Source: Chitinophagaceae bacterium UBA1930
GTDB lineage: Bacteria; Bacteroidota; Bacteroidia; Chitinophagales; Chitinophagaceae
Length of the DNA: 64,000 bases
NCBI GenBank assembly: GCA_002337145.1
Contig: DDFK01000002.1
Location: forward strand, 1,240,868 to 1,304,867
Direction of reading: 5' to 3'
Shown: one piece after another, positions 41,483 to 51,506 of the stretch
Layout of the letters: each line of letters begins with the position of its first letter
Position numbering within the stretch: the first letter of the stretch is position 1
Notes under the pieces: generated by a model
Databases searched by the model: none
Told to the model about the DNA's origin: nothing
Seen by the model: the letters and a program-made list of their open reading frames with translations, nothing else
Made by a program: the position numbers and the translations under genes

Positions 41483-44400
41483 TTATACGTTCATTTCGGC
41501 CAGTTGTTTTATATGCAATATGGCCTGTACTTCATGTGTGGTATTGTTGTCTTGCAACTTGATAAAAGGCTCTTCCTGTTCCATGCCGTCCATGTTAATC
41601 GTAATGGCCCCGTCTGCATCTTTGCTTTGTTTGATGGTGATGTTGTACACCGAGCTACGGTAAGTGTATTGTATTTTAAATGATGCCCAGTCTTCGGGTA
41701 TGCATGGGTTGAAGTGCAGTTCATCGCCCTTGCGGTTGATGCCCAGTACCAGTTCAACAATCAGTTGGTACATCCAGCCTGCAGAACCCGTGTACCAGGT
41801 CCAGCCGCCACGGCCAAGATTGGACGGCTCTGCATATACATCGGCAGCCATTACATAAGGTTCCACTTTGTACACACTCACTGCATAGGCATCCACTGCA
41901 CGGTTAATGGGGTTTACCATCTTTAATAGTTCGCTTGTCCTTTTTTTGTCTTTCAAGGAAGCAAAGCCCATGATGAGCCAGATGGCCGCATGTGTGTACT
42001 GCCCACCATTTTCACGCACACCGGGTACATAGCCCTTTATGTAACCCGGGTTTAAAATGGATTTATCGAATGGTGGGTCGAACAGTTGTATAAAGCCCTG
42101 TTCTTTCCTGATAAGGTTCTGTGCAGCCGATTCCATTGCCATTAACGAACGTTCTTTGTTGCCCGCTTTGGATAGCACGCTCCAGCTTTGTGCAATGGAA
42201 TCAATTTTGCATTCATCGTTGGTGGATGAGCCCAAAGGTGTGCCATCGTCGAAATACGCACGCCTGTACCAACTGCCATCCCAGGCAGATTGTTCAATAT
42301 TGCCCTGCAGTTTCTTTGCTTCATCCAGGCACTTGTTGAGGAAGGCTTCGTCTTTCTTTTCTGCTGCCACTTCGCTAAAACGCATCAATGTATCGTATAG
42401 GAAAAATGCCAGCCAAACGCTTTCGCCTTTGCCATGTTCGCCTACTTTGTCCATGCCATCGTTCCAGTCGCCTGAACCCATCAATGGCAACCCGTGTTCA
42501 CCAAAGTCCAGACCGTTTTCAATGGCTTTGATGCAGTGCTGGTAAAGGCTTGCAGACTGTGCCGATTTTAATGGAAGGTCGTATGACGATTCTTCGCCCA
42601 CATTCAGTAGCCTGCCTTCCAGGAAGGAAATGTTCTCGTCCAATATTGCGGTGTCGCCTGTATGGTGCACATATCTTGCCGTTACAAAAGGCAGCCATAA
42701 ATAGTCATCGGAGCAGGTGGTACGTACACCTCTGCCAATGGGTGGGTGCCACCAGTGCTGTGCATCGCCTTCTTTAAACTGGCGTGATGCATTTAATAAA
42801 ATCTGTTGCCTGGCTATTTCGGGTTTGTTGTGCATGAGAGACAATACATCCTGTAACTGGTCCCTGAAACCGAATGCACCACCAGATTGGTAGAAGCCGC
42901 TTCGCCCCCAGACCCTGCAAGCCAAAGCCTGGTAATTTAACCAGCCATTGGTGAGTATGTTGAGTGCCGCATCGGGTGTTTCTATCTGTACAATATTCAA
43001 GGTGTTTTCCCAATAGGCTTTTACTTTTTCTAACGCATTGTGTACGGTTTCGCTGCTTTTGAATTGCTTGATCAGTTCAATGGCGTGCTGTTTGTCTCTA
43101 CCCGCACCTAATTTGAAAATGATTTCATATTCTTCCCCTTCTTCAATATCAAAAATAATTTGCAGGGCGGCACATGGGTCCAATGCCGCACCGTACCTGC
43201 CAGACAGTTTTGCTTTGTTCATTGCTTCGGGGTCACGTAAGGATCCGTTGCGGCCTATAAACTCTGTCCTGTCTGCAGTAAAGCTGGTTACAGTGGCATC
43301 TACTTCAAAAAAAGCCGTGCGGTTCTCAAGCTCTGCATTATAGGAGTTGCGTGCAAAGATGGAACTTAGTGCCATGTCTGTTTCCGTTACCGTGTGCATC
43401 TGGTTCTTTGCCCTTATTTCGCCCAGTACCCATTCCACATAACCCGTTATGGAGAAGTTCCTTTGCCTGCCGGATTTGTTGGTGAATTTTAGGGAAATGA
43501 ATTTGATGGGATCGTCGAGGTCCACAAACATGGTCATCTCTGTATGTATGCCGTCTTCGCTGTGTTCGAAACTGCTGTAGCCAAAACTATGTCGTGTTAT
43601 GTAAGGCGTTGTACCCATTGCCTGTAATGGTGTGGGCGACCAGAACTTGCCGCTTTCCTCATCCCTTATATAAAATGTTTCGCCGGCAAGGTCGCTTACA
43701 GGATCGTTGTTCCAGGGCGTTAACCTAAATTCATGTGCGTTGTCTATCCATGTGTATGATTGGCCGCTTTCTGAAACGATGCAACCAAAGTTGGCATTGG
43801 CCAATACATTGCTCCATGGTGCAGGTGTTGTTTGCGATGGCTTGATGACCATTGCGTATTCCTTGCCGTTTTTGTCGAACCCACCAATACCGTTAAAGAA
43901 CTGCAGGTTGCCGGGCATCTCAACAGCAGTGCTGACAGATGTATGGAATTTTGTTGGCGTGAAGTAAGGGATGGTTGTTTTTACTTTTGTACGCCTGTTC
44001 AACTGTTCTTCCAATGTGCCGTACTTATCTGAGATGATAAGCTTGGCAACTGTTTGAAAAAGTATCCTGTCTTCATTTGATATCTGGTCGGCAGAACGGA
44101 TGAAAACGCCACCTGGCTGTTCCTTCATATCCATGCTAATGGTTGGCGAAATGAAACCGAGTATCTGGTTCTGCAATGTTTGCCTGTAGTTGCCGTGGTC
44201 TTCGTTCCATATTACCAGGTCTACCATCAAGCCTTTTAAACGCCAGTAGGCATGTGCCTGTATCAATTGTTTCACCAGTTCAATGTTGTCAAGGCTTTCA
44301 ATCTGTACCAATACAATGGGCAGGTCGCCAGATATGGAATAGCTCCATAAGCCTGATTGCCCGCGATGGTTTTGAATGATGATGCCTGCATCGGCACGTA

Positions 44401-47400
44401 ACTGCGGGTTGGTATAGATCACAGAGCTGGCAATACGTCCATATAACTGTGCATCGGATTCGCCTGCATTGATCTGCCTTAATACAACCTGGCTATGTGT
44501 CCATGACAGTTCAAAGGCACGGTCGGCCATGAATTTGTCCTGGTATTTTTCAACCAATACATTGGTGGCATCTTTGGTATCGGCTATACCAATTACCATA
44601 TCAACCACGGTGGTCTGTTGCGGGTCCAACTCAATCCTGTATTGTATGCTGATGATGGGATCGAGTACAGAGCCTTGTGAGTTGGATAATTTTTCTGCTT
44701 GTTTAATGGCGTTGGGGCTGTGCACATTGTTGCCCCTGCCAATAAATTTTGCCCTATTGGTTTCGTAGGAAGCCTGTTTGTTTTTTGCATGGTGCACTTT
44801 CATTAAGTGGAACATGGTTGGTGGCTGTTCGCCTTCGCTGCGTGGCCTTCTGGTACAGATGATGGCATTGCGTGGCTCTACAATCTCCGTTTGTACAAAC
44901 AGGTTGTTGAATGCGGTATGTGCTATATCGGCATTCTGGTTGCTGAGTACCACTTCGGCATAACTGGTTATTTCAAGTACCCTTTTTTTGCGTGAGCGGT
45001 TGGTAATATGCACACGCCTCAACTCAACATCGTCTTCGGGCGAAACCACGATCTCTGTATGTGTTTCCAACTGATGGTCCTTTCGCCTGAACTCTGCACG
45101 GCCTTGTGAGAACACAGCTTCATAGTTGTCGCCTTCCTGCATCAAAGGTTGATAGGAAGTGGAGAATGCTGCATTGTTTTCGAGGTCGCGTATGTAGCAG
45201 AACGTACCCCAGTTGTCGCAGGTGGTATCTTCACGCCACCTGGTTAAAGCAATGTCTTTCCAACGGCTGTAACCGCCGCCGGCATTGGTGACCATTACAT
45301 TGTACCTGCCATTGGATAGCAACTGTATTTCGGGTACAGGTGTATGCGGTGTGGTAATGACACGCATGGATGTTTCCGGTGCTTCTGCCTTTACATTGGT
45401 ATCGGATACATGCACGCCCGGTGAGTAGAAGGTGGATACCCTTGGTATGCGTTCCTGCAACAGCAATAAGGTTGACTGCATCTGCACATCTGCCTCGAAC
45501 CTTTTCTGCATGGGCTGATCGAGCAGTAAATAAGATAGTGACAGGAAGCCCATGCCTTGGTGGTGTGCCATAAAGGAACGGATGATGACATTTTCCTGCC
45601 CTCTGGGCAATCTCGACGTGGTATAGTCAACCGCTTCGTAGTAACCATAATCGCTTTCGAAACCTTCGCTGGATAAGGTCTGTAAATTGTTGTAGGCTTC
45701 ATGTGGCATCACCATCAATGCCATGATGGTAGAGTAGGGGGAGATCACGAGATCCTCTGCCAGCCCACGTTTCAGGCCAAGACCGGGCACACCAAAAGCT
45801 TTGTACTGGTAGTTCATATCGGTATCAACCAGGTTGTAGCCCGATTCTGAAATGCCCCAGGGCACATTTCTTTTTTTGCCATAATCGATCTGCTTCTGTA
45901 CAATGGCTACATGCGTTTGGTTAAGCAATGTATTATCGTAAGAAGGCATTACCAACATAGGCATCAGGTATTCGAACATGGATGCACTCCATGAAATGAG
46001 TACCGGTGTGGTACCTAAACTGGTTAATTGCCTGCCCAGTGCAAACCAGCTTTCCTGCGGTATCTTTCCCTGTGCAATGGATACAAAGATGCCCAGCCTT
46101 GCTTCTGATGCAAGCAGGTCGTAATAGCTGTTGTCTTTGCGGTGCTCCTCTGCATTGTACCCAATGGAAAAGAGGTTCTGTTTGGGGTCGTATAGGAAAT
46201 CGTAATCAACCGTAGCATACTCCATACATTTTGCTGTAAGGGTTTCAATGGTCTGTATCCTTTCCTTTGCCCTTTTGCCTGCATCTACCACTGCATTTAC
46301 AAAAGCATCCAGCCATTGGTTCTCTTCGTGTGTGTTGTTGGGCAAATAATTGGCTTTTATGTGCGGCAGTATCTCTGATTGTATTTTGGACAGTTCCGAT
46401 AATGTTGGGATGGTTGAAACCAAAGATGTAACCTGTTCAAATTTCTGAGAGGGCGATTGCAGCGAAACCCATGGTGCCAGTGTATTTAAGTCGTTATGGA
46501 TATCTTTCAACTGTTTGCCCAACAGCTCTACCCATAGTAAAGATTCATCTACTGATTGCTCTTCGAACTTGTAGGTGGAGATGATACGTGCATATTCATC
46601 TTCCAGTATCAGCATACAGCCTTTTGCATCGGCCAATGTTTCGGGGTAGGATGCCCTGATGCCTTCGAGCTCTTTTTTGAAAGGTTCAAACAAAGTGGCC
46701 GTTTCTTTTTTCTCTTGCAGCACATGCACCGTATCCATTAATCCATCGAATACTTTGGGTGAAAATATTTTTTGTTGTGGCAGGCTTAACAGGCCCTGTC
46801 TCAAGGTAATGAGGTGACCAATGAAATTGCCGCTGTCAACCGTTGAAACATAGCGTGGGTTTAATGGTACTAATGAAACGGTATCGTACCAGTTGTATAG
46901 ATGGCCCCGGTATTTTTCCAGCGATTGAATGGTGTTCAATGTATGCGTGGTACGCTCAACCAGCTTGCCTAACGAGATATAGCTAAAGTCGTATGCTGTT
47001 AAATTGGACAATAATGAAAGCCCAATATTGGTGGGCGATGTACGGTGTGCGATGCGTGGTGTGGGATGTTCCTGGTAATTGTCTGGCGGTAACCAGTTAT
47101 CGGTTTCGGTAACAAATGTTTCGAAGAATGCCCATATTTTCCGGGATAGTTTTTTTAGGAAAACAGTCTGTTCGAACGATAGGGAAACCTTGCCTGTTTT
47201 TTCTGTAAGGCTTACCAGCCATGCAAATGCAGGCGACAGCATCCACAGTATCAGAATGGGCAATTCTATAATAAGTGCCAATGAAGAATAGTTCATTAAA
47301 TAGAACAGCATGCCCACTGCAAATACCGGAGCGATCCACATACTGGTATATGTGGTAAACAGGTTTTTAGGAATGGTATTGATAGTGGCGGTTGATGGGT

Positions 47401-50248
47401 TCCATTCAAGCAGTTTCTTTTTGGAAACAAACATTCGCCATCCTGTTTTAAGAATGGCATCTGTATTAACGTATGCTTCATAAGGCAAAAAAGCAAAGTC
47501 GAGTAAACGTTGCAACAGGCTTTCACCGGCGGTCCTTACCGTGTAGATGAAATGCTGGTACATGATCACATCTTTGGGCCGGCGGAATAGCTCCCATATA
47601 AAATTGATAATGGTGGGTATGGTAAATATGCCGATAACGGATGCTGTCCAGAACCAGCCCGAAGCAGTAAACCATCCGTATAACAGCAATGCTATAAAAG
47701 CCATTGGTACCAAGCTTCTGCGAAGATTGTCGAATATCTTCCAGCGTGACAAAGCCGATAATGGGTTGCGTTTGAATTGTTTTTCCGGTGCGGGTACATG
47801 CGGAAAAAGCCAACGTGCAATCTGCCAGTCGCCACGTATCCACCTGTGCCTGCGTTTCACATCCACATTGTAATGCGATGGGTATTCTTCGTATAGCTGC
47901 ACATCGCTGATGAGGCCCGAACGGGAGTAACAGCCTTCTACCAGATCGTGGCTCAATATCCTGTTGTCGGGAAACCTTCCGTTCAACGCATGTTCAAATG
48001 CATCAATATCGTAAATGCCTTTTCCAATAAAAGAGCCTTCGTTAAACAGGTCCTGGTACACATCCGATATGGCCCTTGTATAGGGGTCGGTACCAGGTTC
48101 GTTGCCATGTATCTTGGCATAGATGGAACTTTTTGCATCGGGCAAGCTATTGGAGACCCTTGGCTGCAAAATGGTATAGCCTTCTGTTACACGCTGTTTT
48201 GTTTCCGAATACAATGCATGGTTCAACGGGTGTGCAAGGGTGCCTACCATTTTCCATGCTGCATCCCTTGGTAGTTTGGTGTCGGTATCTAACGTAATGA
48301 CGTATTTTATTTTGGCGAAGGCATCTTCGTTGCCAATTACTACAGAAAAGTTTTCCCTGCCATTGCCCCGTAACAGCATATTTAAATTGGAAAGCTTGCC
48401 ACGCTTGCGTTCGTAACCCATCCACTTTTTTTCCTGTTCGTTCCATTTACGTGGACGGTGAAACAAAAAGAAGTTATCATAGTTATCGCTTCCATATTTT
48501 TTATTGAGTGCGATGATCTTGTTGCTCAATGTTTCAATTAACAGATCGTCTTCGGGTAAGGTTTCTGTTGCGGCATCTTTAAAATCGGTAAGCAGGGCAA
48601 AGTGCAGGTTCCTGTCCCTGTTGGCAAGGTAACGCACTTCAAGGTCCTCCGTCAATGTGTCTGTGTCATTCATGCTGGTAAGCATGGTTGGTACTGCTAC
48701 CAATGCATGTATGTCTTCTTGTATACCTTTTGAAAAATCAAGTCTTGGTAACAGCGATGGGTGCGACAACTGTGTGGCCAACCAGTTAATAACCGTATGT
48801 GCCAATTGGCTTAACGCAACAATACAGGTAAATGCCAATACAAATATCTGCCAGCCATGCAGGCCATCTGTATATGCTTTGCTTACGAGCCACCAGGTAA
48901 GCAGCAGGGTAACAACGCCAATGCCACCGAGGTAAAAGAACAGCGGTGTTTGGGCAACTACTTTTCTTAGCCTATCTGTAAAGGGCAGTTTGATGCGGGT
49001 TGTTTTTTCGGTATCGGCCAGGCCTTTGTCAATCAAATAATAGCCTACATGCTTGTAGCGGGCATCGGGTTCTTCTGCTTTTCTTTCGGCAGATTTCACC
49101 ACAAGCTTTGCAACATCCTGCTCTGATAAGTGACTGTGTTTGGCAATCTTTTCAACTGCATGGCGGTAAGTGTCCCTTGTAAAAAAATCCATTAAATGGT
49201 ACACGCCTGCAGGGTCTGTTTTTAAAATGTTCTCCACAACGCTTTCTTCTTCCACAAACTCACGCCAGTTGGTGGTGTTCAAAAAACGAAGGCTTACAAT
49301 GCTGTTGCTGATGGATACCTGGTCTGCCGCCTGTTTCTGGTTTTCCAACTGTACCAGTTCGGTGCTTGTTAAACCGTTTTCAGAAAGGTTCTGTTCAACC
49401 CAACTTAATGGCAAAGCCAATGAAGGGCCTTTGCCTTGCAGCTTCCTTGTTAGTTCGGCCACAAACGAACTGTCCATTGGCGGGTCGGATCGTACCATGT
49501 CTGCAATCACTACAACCAGGTTCTTGGGATCCTTCTCTGCGGTTTCCGTCATGTCATCGGCCCATTTGTCTGCCAGGTTCTTGTTGAGTATGTTGATGGC
49601 AATTTGTGTGGACAGCCTACGCAAGTTTTCCAGCAAGGCCAAACGCAGCATAATAGGTATTGCCCAAAGCTCGCCCAGCCTTAATGTGGTTACTTTCTGG
49701 TAGGCACTGATAAAGGCATTCAATGTTTTTAAATCGATCCTTCCATCGGTGTGCGATAAAATTTCGATGGCAATATCATATACCCTGGGCAACCCTTCCG
49801 ATACACCTTTTGCCAGTTGCGGTAACCCCTTGCTATAACCTTTAGGTAAATGCTTTTTAGCAGTGTACACCTGTTCCTCTATCAAATAAAAATTGTCCAG
49901 CAGCCATTCGCCTGCGGGTACAATGCGGTTGTTCTGTTTAATGGTTTCGGTAAGCAACTGGTGCACTTCCAGTAAAATGGTTTCGTTTTCGGCAAGGCGT
50001 TCCAGTAAATGTTCCGAAGGTTTGCCTTCAATCAGTACATGGCTCTTGGCCAGTTTCTGTGCATAGAGTTCTATCTGTTCCAGTGTAAACAAGTCGGAGC
50101 GGAAAGGAGGCTTTTCATCTTTATATTTATCTACCAGGTTACTGCCAAATATGGGATTGATGATATTTTTTTTAAGGGATGCAAATGCCTGTGGCAACAC
50201 ATCGGAGAATATATCTTTGGAAACTGCCTTTCTTTTAAATAATTTCAT
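41483..50248 (-). CDS. Cyclic beta-glucan synthase, ChvB/NdvB type
   Basis: A 2,921-residue membrane enzyme. I start at 50248 (MKLFKRKAVSKDIFSD); the 56 codons upstream are not protein-like. Residues 1-430 are soluble and helical. Membrane helices lie near 435-490 and after about 840. Between them is a GT84/GT2-like transferase with KYVITLDTDTKLPRDA (about 648-663), HDLVEG and RRHRWIRGDWQ (about 805). A glycoamylase-type domain follows (DMNYQYKAFGVPGLGLKRG, about residue 1480; FMAHHQGMGF, about 1557). Then come two GH94/GT36-type modules, with GSGDWNDGMD near 2594 and GRGGWTWYTGSAGWMYQ near 2816. ChvB makes cyclic beta-1,2-glucan, with the phosphorylase-like part setting chain length; linkage here is inferred. 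No transporter of the ChvA type lies beside it. Confidence 0.93.
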   Translation of the reverse strand: MKLFKRKAVSKDIFSDVLPQAFASLKKNIINPIFGSNLVDKYKDEKPPFRSDLFTLEQIELYAQKLAKSHVLIEGKPSEHLLERLAENETILLEVHQLLTETIKQNNRIVPAGEWLLDNFYLIEEQVYTAKKHLPKGYSKGLPQLAKGVSEGLPRVYDIAIEILSHTDGRIDLKTLNAFISAYQKVTTLRLGELWAIPIMLRLALLENLRRLSTQIAINILNKNLADKWADDMTETAEKDPKNLVVVIADMVRSDPPMDSSFVAELTRKLQGKGPSLALPLSWVEQNLSENGLTSTELVQLENQKQAADQVSISNSIVSLRFLNTTNWREFVEEESVVENILKTDPAGVYHLMDFFTRDTYRHAVEKIAKHSHLSEQDVAKLVVKSAERKAEEPDARYKHVGYYLIDKGLADTEKTTRIKLPFTDRLRKVVAQTPLFFYLGGIGVVTLLLTWWLVSKAYTDGLHGWQIFVLAFTCIVALSQLAHTVINWLATQLSHPSLLPRLDFSKGIQEDIHALVAVPTMLTSMNDTDTLTEDLEVRYLANRDRNLHFALLTDFKDAATETLPEDDLLIETLSNKIIALNKKYGSDNYDNFFLFHRPRKWNEQEKKWMGYERKRGKLSNLNMLLRGNGRENFSVVIGNEDAFAKIKYVITLDTDTKLPRDAAWKMVGTLAHPLNHALYSETKQRVTEGYTILQPRVSNSLPDAKSSIYAKIHGNEPGTDPYTRAISDVYQDLFNEGSFIGKGIYDIDAFEHALNGRFPDNRILSHDLVEGCYSRSGLISDVQLYEEYPSHYNVDVKRRHRWIRGDWQIARWLFPHVPAPEKQFKRNPLSALSRWKIFDNLRRSLVPMAFIALLLYGWFTASGWFWTASVIGIFTIPTIINFIWELFRRPKDVIMYQHFIYTVRTAGESLLQRLLDFAFLPYEAYVNTDAILKTGWRMFVSKKKLLEWNPSTATINTIPKNLFTTYTSMWIAPVFAVGMLFYLMNYSSLALIIELPILILWMLSPAFAWLVSLTEKTGKVSLSFEQTVFLKKLSRKIWAFFETFVTETDNWLPPDNYQEHPTPRIAHRTSPTNIGLSLLSNLTAYDFSYISLGKLVERTTHTLNTIQSLEKYRGHLYNWYDTVSLVPLNPRYVSTVDSGNFIGHLITLRQGLLSLPQQKIFSPKVFDGLMDTVHVLQEKKETATLFEPFKKELEGIRASYPETLADAKGCMLILEDEYARIISTYKFEEQSVDESLLWVELLGKQLKDIHNDLNTLAPWVSLQSPSQKFEQVTSLVSTIPTLSELSKIQSEILPHIKANYLPNNTHEENQWLDAFVNAVVDAGKRAKERIQTIETLTAKCMEYATVDYDFLYDPKQNLFSIGYNAEEHRKDNSYYDLLASEARLGIFVSIAQGKIPQESWFALGRQLTSLGTTPVLISWSASMFEYLMPMLVMPSYDNTLLNQTHVAIVQKQIDYGKKRNVPWGISESGYNLVDTDMNYQYKAFGVPGLGLKRGLAEDLVISPYSTIMALMVMPHEAYNNLQTLSSEGFESDYGYYEAVDYTTSRLPRGQENVIIRSFMAHHQGMGFLSLSYLLLDQPMQKRFEADVQMQSTLLLLQERIPRVSTFYSPGVHVSDTNVKAEAPETSMRVITTPHTPVPEIQLLSNGRYNVMVTNAGGGYSRWKDIALTRWREDTTCDNWGTFCYIRDLENNAAFSTSYQPLMQEGDNYEAVFSQGRAEFRRKDHQLETHTEIVVSPEDDVELRRVHITNRSRKKRVLEITSYAEVVLSNQNADIAHTAFNNLFVQTEIVEPRNAIICTRRPRSEGEQPPTMFHLMKVHHAKNKQASYETNRAKFIGRGNNVHSPNAIKQAEKLSNSQGSVLDPIISIQYRIELDPQQTTVVDMVIGIADTKDATNVLVEKYQDKFMADRAFELSWTHSQVVLRQINAGESDAQLYGRIASSVIYTNPQLRADAGIIIQNHRGQSGLWSYSISGDLPIVLVQIESLDNIELVKQLIQAHAYWRLKGLMVDLVIWNEDHGNYRQTLQNQILGFISPTISMDMKEQPGGVFIRSADQISNEDRILFQTVAKLIISDKYGTLEEQLNRRTKVKTTIPYFTPTKFHTSVSTAVEMPGNLQFFNGIGGFDKNGKEYAMVIKPSQTTPAPWSNVLANANFGCIVSESGQSYTWIDNAHEFRLTPWNNDPVSDLAGETFYIRDEESGKFWSPTPLQAMGTTPYITRHSFGYSSFEHSEDGIHTEMTMFVDLDDPIKFISLKFTNKSGRQRNFSITGYVEWVLGEIRAKNQMHTVTETDMALSSIFARNSYNAELENRTAFFEVDATVTSFTADRTEFIGRNGSLRDPEAMNKAKLSGRYGAALDPCAALQIIFDIEEGEEYEIIFKLGAGRDKQHAIELIKQFKSSETVHNALEKVKAYWENTLNIVQIETPDAALNILTNGWLNYQALACRVWGRSGFYQSGGAFGFRDQLQDVLSLMHNKPEIARQQILLNASRQFKEGDAQHWWHPPIGRGVRTTCSDDYLWLPFVTARYVHHTGDTAILDENISFLEGRLLNVGEESSYDLPLKSAQSASLYQHCIKAIENGLDFGEHGLPLMGSGDWNDGMDKVGEHGKGESVWLAFFLYDTLMRFSEVAAEKKDEAFLNKCLDEAKKLQGNIEQSAWDGSWYRRAYFDDGTPLGSSTNDECKIDSIAQSWSVLSKAGNKERSLMAMESAAQNLIRKEQGFIQLFDPPFDKSILNPGYIKGYVPGVRENGGQYTHAAIWLIMGFASLKDKKRTSELLKMVNPINRAVDAYAVSVYKVEPYVMAADVYAEPSNLGRGGWTWYTGSAGWMYQLIVELVLGINRKGDELHFNPCIPEDWASFKIQYTYRSSVYNITIKQSKDADGAITINMDGMEQEEPFIKLQDNNTTHEVQAILHIKQLAEMNV

Positions 50249-50492
50249 TGTAAAACGTCTTTTGCTGAATCTTAATTTTTTTGTTAGCAGGGTGACGGTG
50301 TATTGTAAACCAATATCATGCCTTTGGCAATGATGAAACAGGGTTGAATATTTGCGGGCTTTTGCTAAACAGTTGATTATTGCCATATGGTATTGCGTAG
50401 AAAAAACTCCCCACAATTTTTTTATTTGTTACTGAAAGACGTATGTACGCTATTGTACAATATGGCTTAATTTTTTATTGTTCTATTTAGAT

Positions 50493-51506
50493 ATGGATAC
50501 CATTACGCATGTTGTTCTCGGTGCCTGCATAGGCGAACTATTTGTTGGAAAAAAGATAGGTAAGCGGGCTTTGTTCTTAGGTGCACTTGCCCAAAGCGTG
50601 CCCGATATTGATTTTGTTGCATCGTTCTTTTTGGGCCCTGCAGACAATTTATTGGCACACCGTGGTTTAACGCATTCACTTTTTTTTGCGGTGCTGGTAG
50701 TGCCGTTGTTGGCTTGGATGGCGGATAAGTGGCGGCGGCCACATGATGTTGCCCATAAAATATGGATTGCTTTTTTTGCAACAGAAGTGCTGGTGCATCT
50801 GCTGCTGGATACAGCCAATGCATACGGCACCGGTTTGCTGGAACCTTTCAACCATCAGCGTTTTTCGTACAATACCTTGTTTGTTGCAGATCCTTTCTTT
50901 TCAATCGTTCCGGGTATTGTGGCGGTCATGCTGATCATTAATAGGACGCATGCCAAGCGTACCATGTGGGCCATTGTGTCCATTATATGGTGCAGTATGT
51001 ATTTCGTGTTGGGCATTGTTAACAAGACCATCATTGAATCGGCCATTGAAAAAGATGCCGCCAAGGATCAGTTGATCTATAGTAGGCACTTTACATCGCC
51101 CACACCATTCAACAACCTATTGTGGTATACCGTATTGGAAAACGATAGCGGTTATTATGTGGGTTACCGTTCTGTTTTTGATAGGGGCAAACAAACCGCT
51201 TTCTATTACCGTTACAAGAACGATGCATTGCTGCAAGATGTAAAGCAGCGTGACGACATCAAGAAGTTATTGCTTTTTTCGCAAGGCTACTACACAGCGG
51301 AACTATTGCATGATACGCTTGTGTTTAACGACCTGCGTTTTGGACAGGTAACCGGTTGGAGCGACAGCACTGCACGCTTTGCTTTTTATTATTATGTGAA
51401 CGATATAAAAGGCAATGACCTGATCATACAACGTGGACGTTTCAAAAACTGGAACAGCCATACCATTGGCTCCTTGTGGCGGCGTATGATGGGCAATGCC
51501 GATTAG
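50493..51506 (+). CDS. YdjM/DUF457-type membrane metal-dependent hydrolase
   Basis: A 337-residue protein starting MDTITHVVLGACIGELFVGK at 50493. AQSVPDIDFV and NLLAHRGLTHSLFFAVLVVP (about residues 55-75) are the conserved Asp and His motifs of the YdjM/YbcI family of membrane-embedded proteins, and LLLDTANAYGTGLLEPF (about 108-124) is the third motif. Four or five hydrophobic segments occupy residues 1-190; the C-terminal 140 residues are soluble, rich in Tyr and charged, and not assigned. The enzymatic role is predicted only. The last codons overlap the convergent phospholipase-D-like gene by 4 bp. Confidence 0.88.
   Translation: MDTITHVVLGACIGELFVGKKIGKRALFLGALAQSVPDIDFVASFFLGPADNLLAHRGLTHSLFFAVLVVPLLAWMADKWRRPHDVAHKIWIAFFATEVLVHLLLDTANAYGTGLLEPFNHQRFSYNTLFVADPFFSIVPGIVAVMLIINRTHAKRTMWAIVSIIWCSMYFVLGIVNKTIIESAIEKDAAKDQLIYSRHFTSPTPFNNLLWYTVLENDSGYYVGYRSVFDRGKQTAFYYRYKNDALLQDVKQRDDIKKLLLFSQGYYTAELLHDTLVFNDLRFGQVTGWSDSTARFAFYYYVNDIKGNDLIIQRGRFKNWNSHTIGSLWRRMMGNAD

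Noticed and set aside
45391..45702. Reverse-strand and alternate-frame open frames inside the glucan-synthase, Oar and SecDF genes
   Set aside because: They lie wholly within strongly supported genes in other frames and have compositions expected of shadow frames.
50249..50416. 56-codon N-terminal extension of the glucan synthase
   Set aside because: Composition is not protein-like and lacks a membrane or signal character; MKLFKRKAV at 50248 is a normal start.
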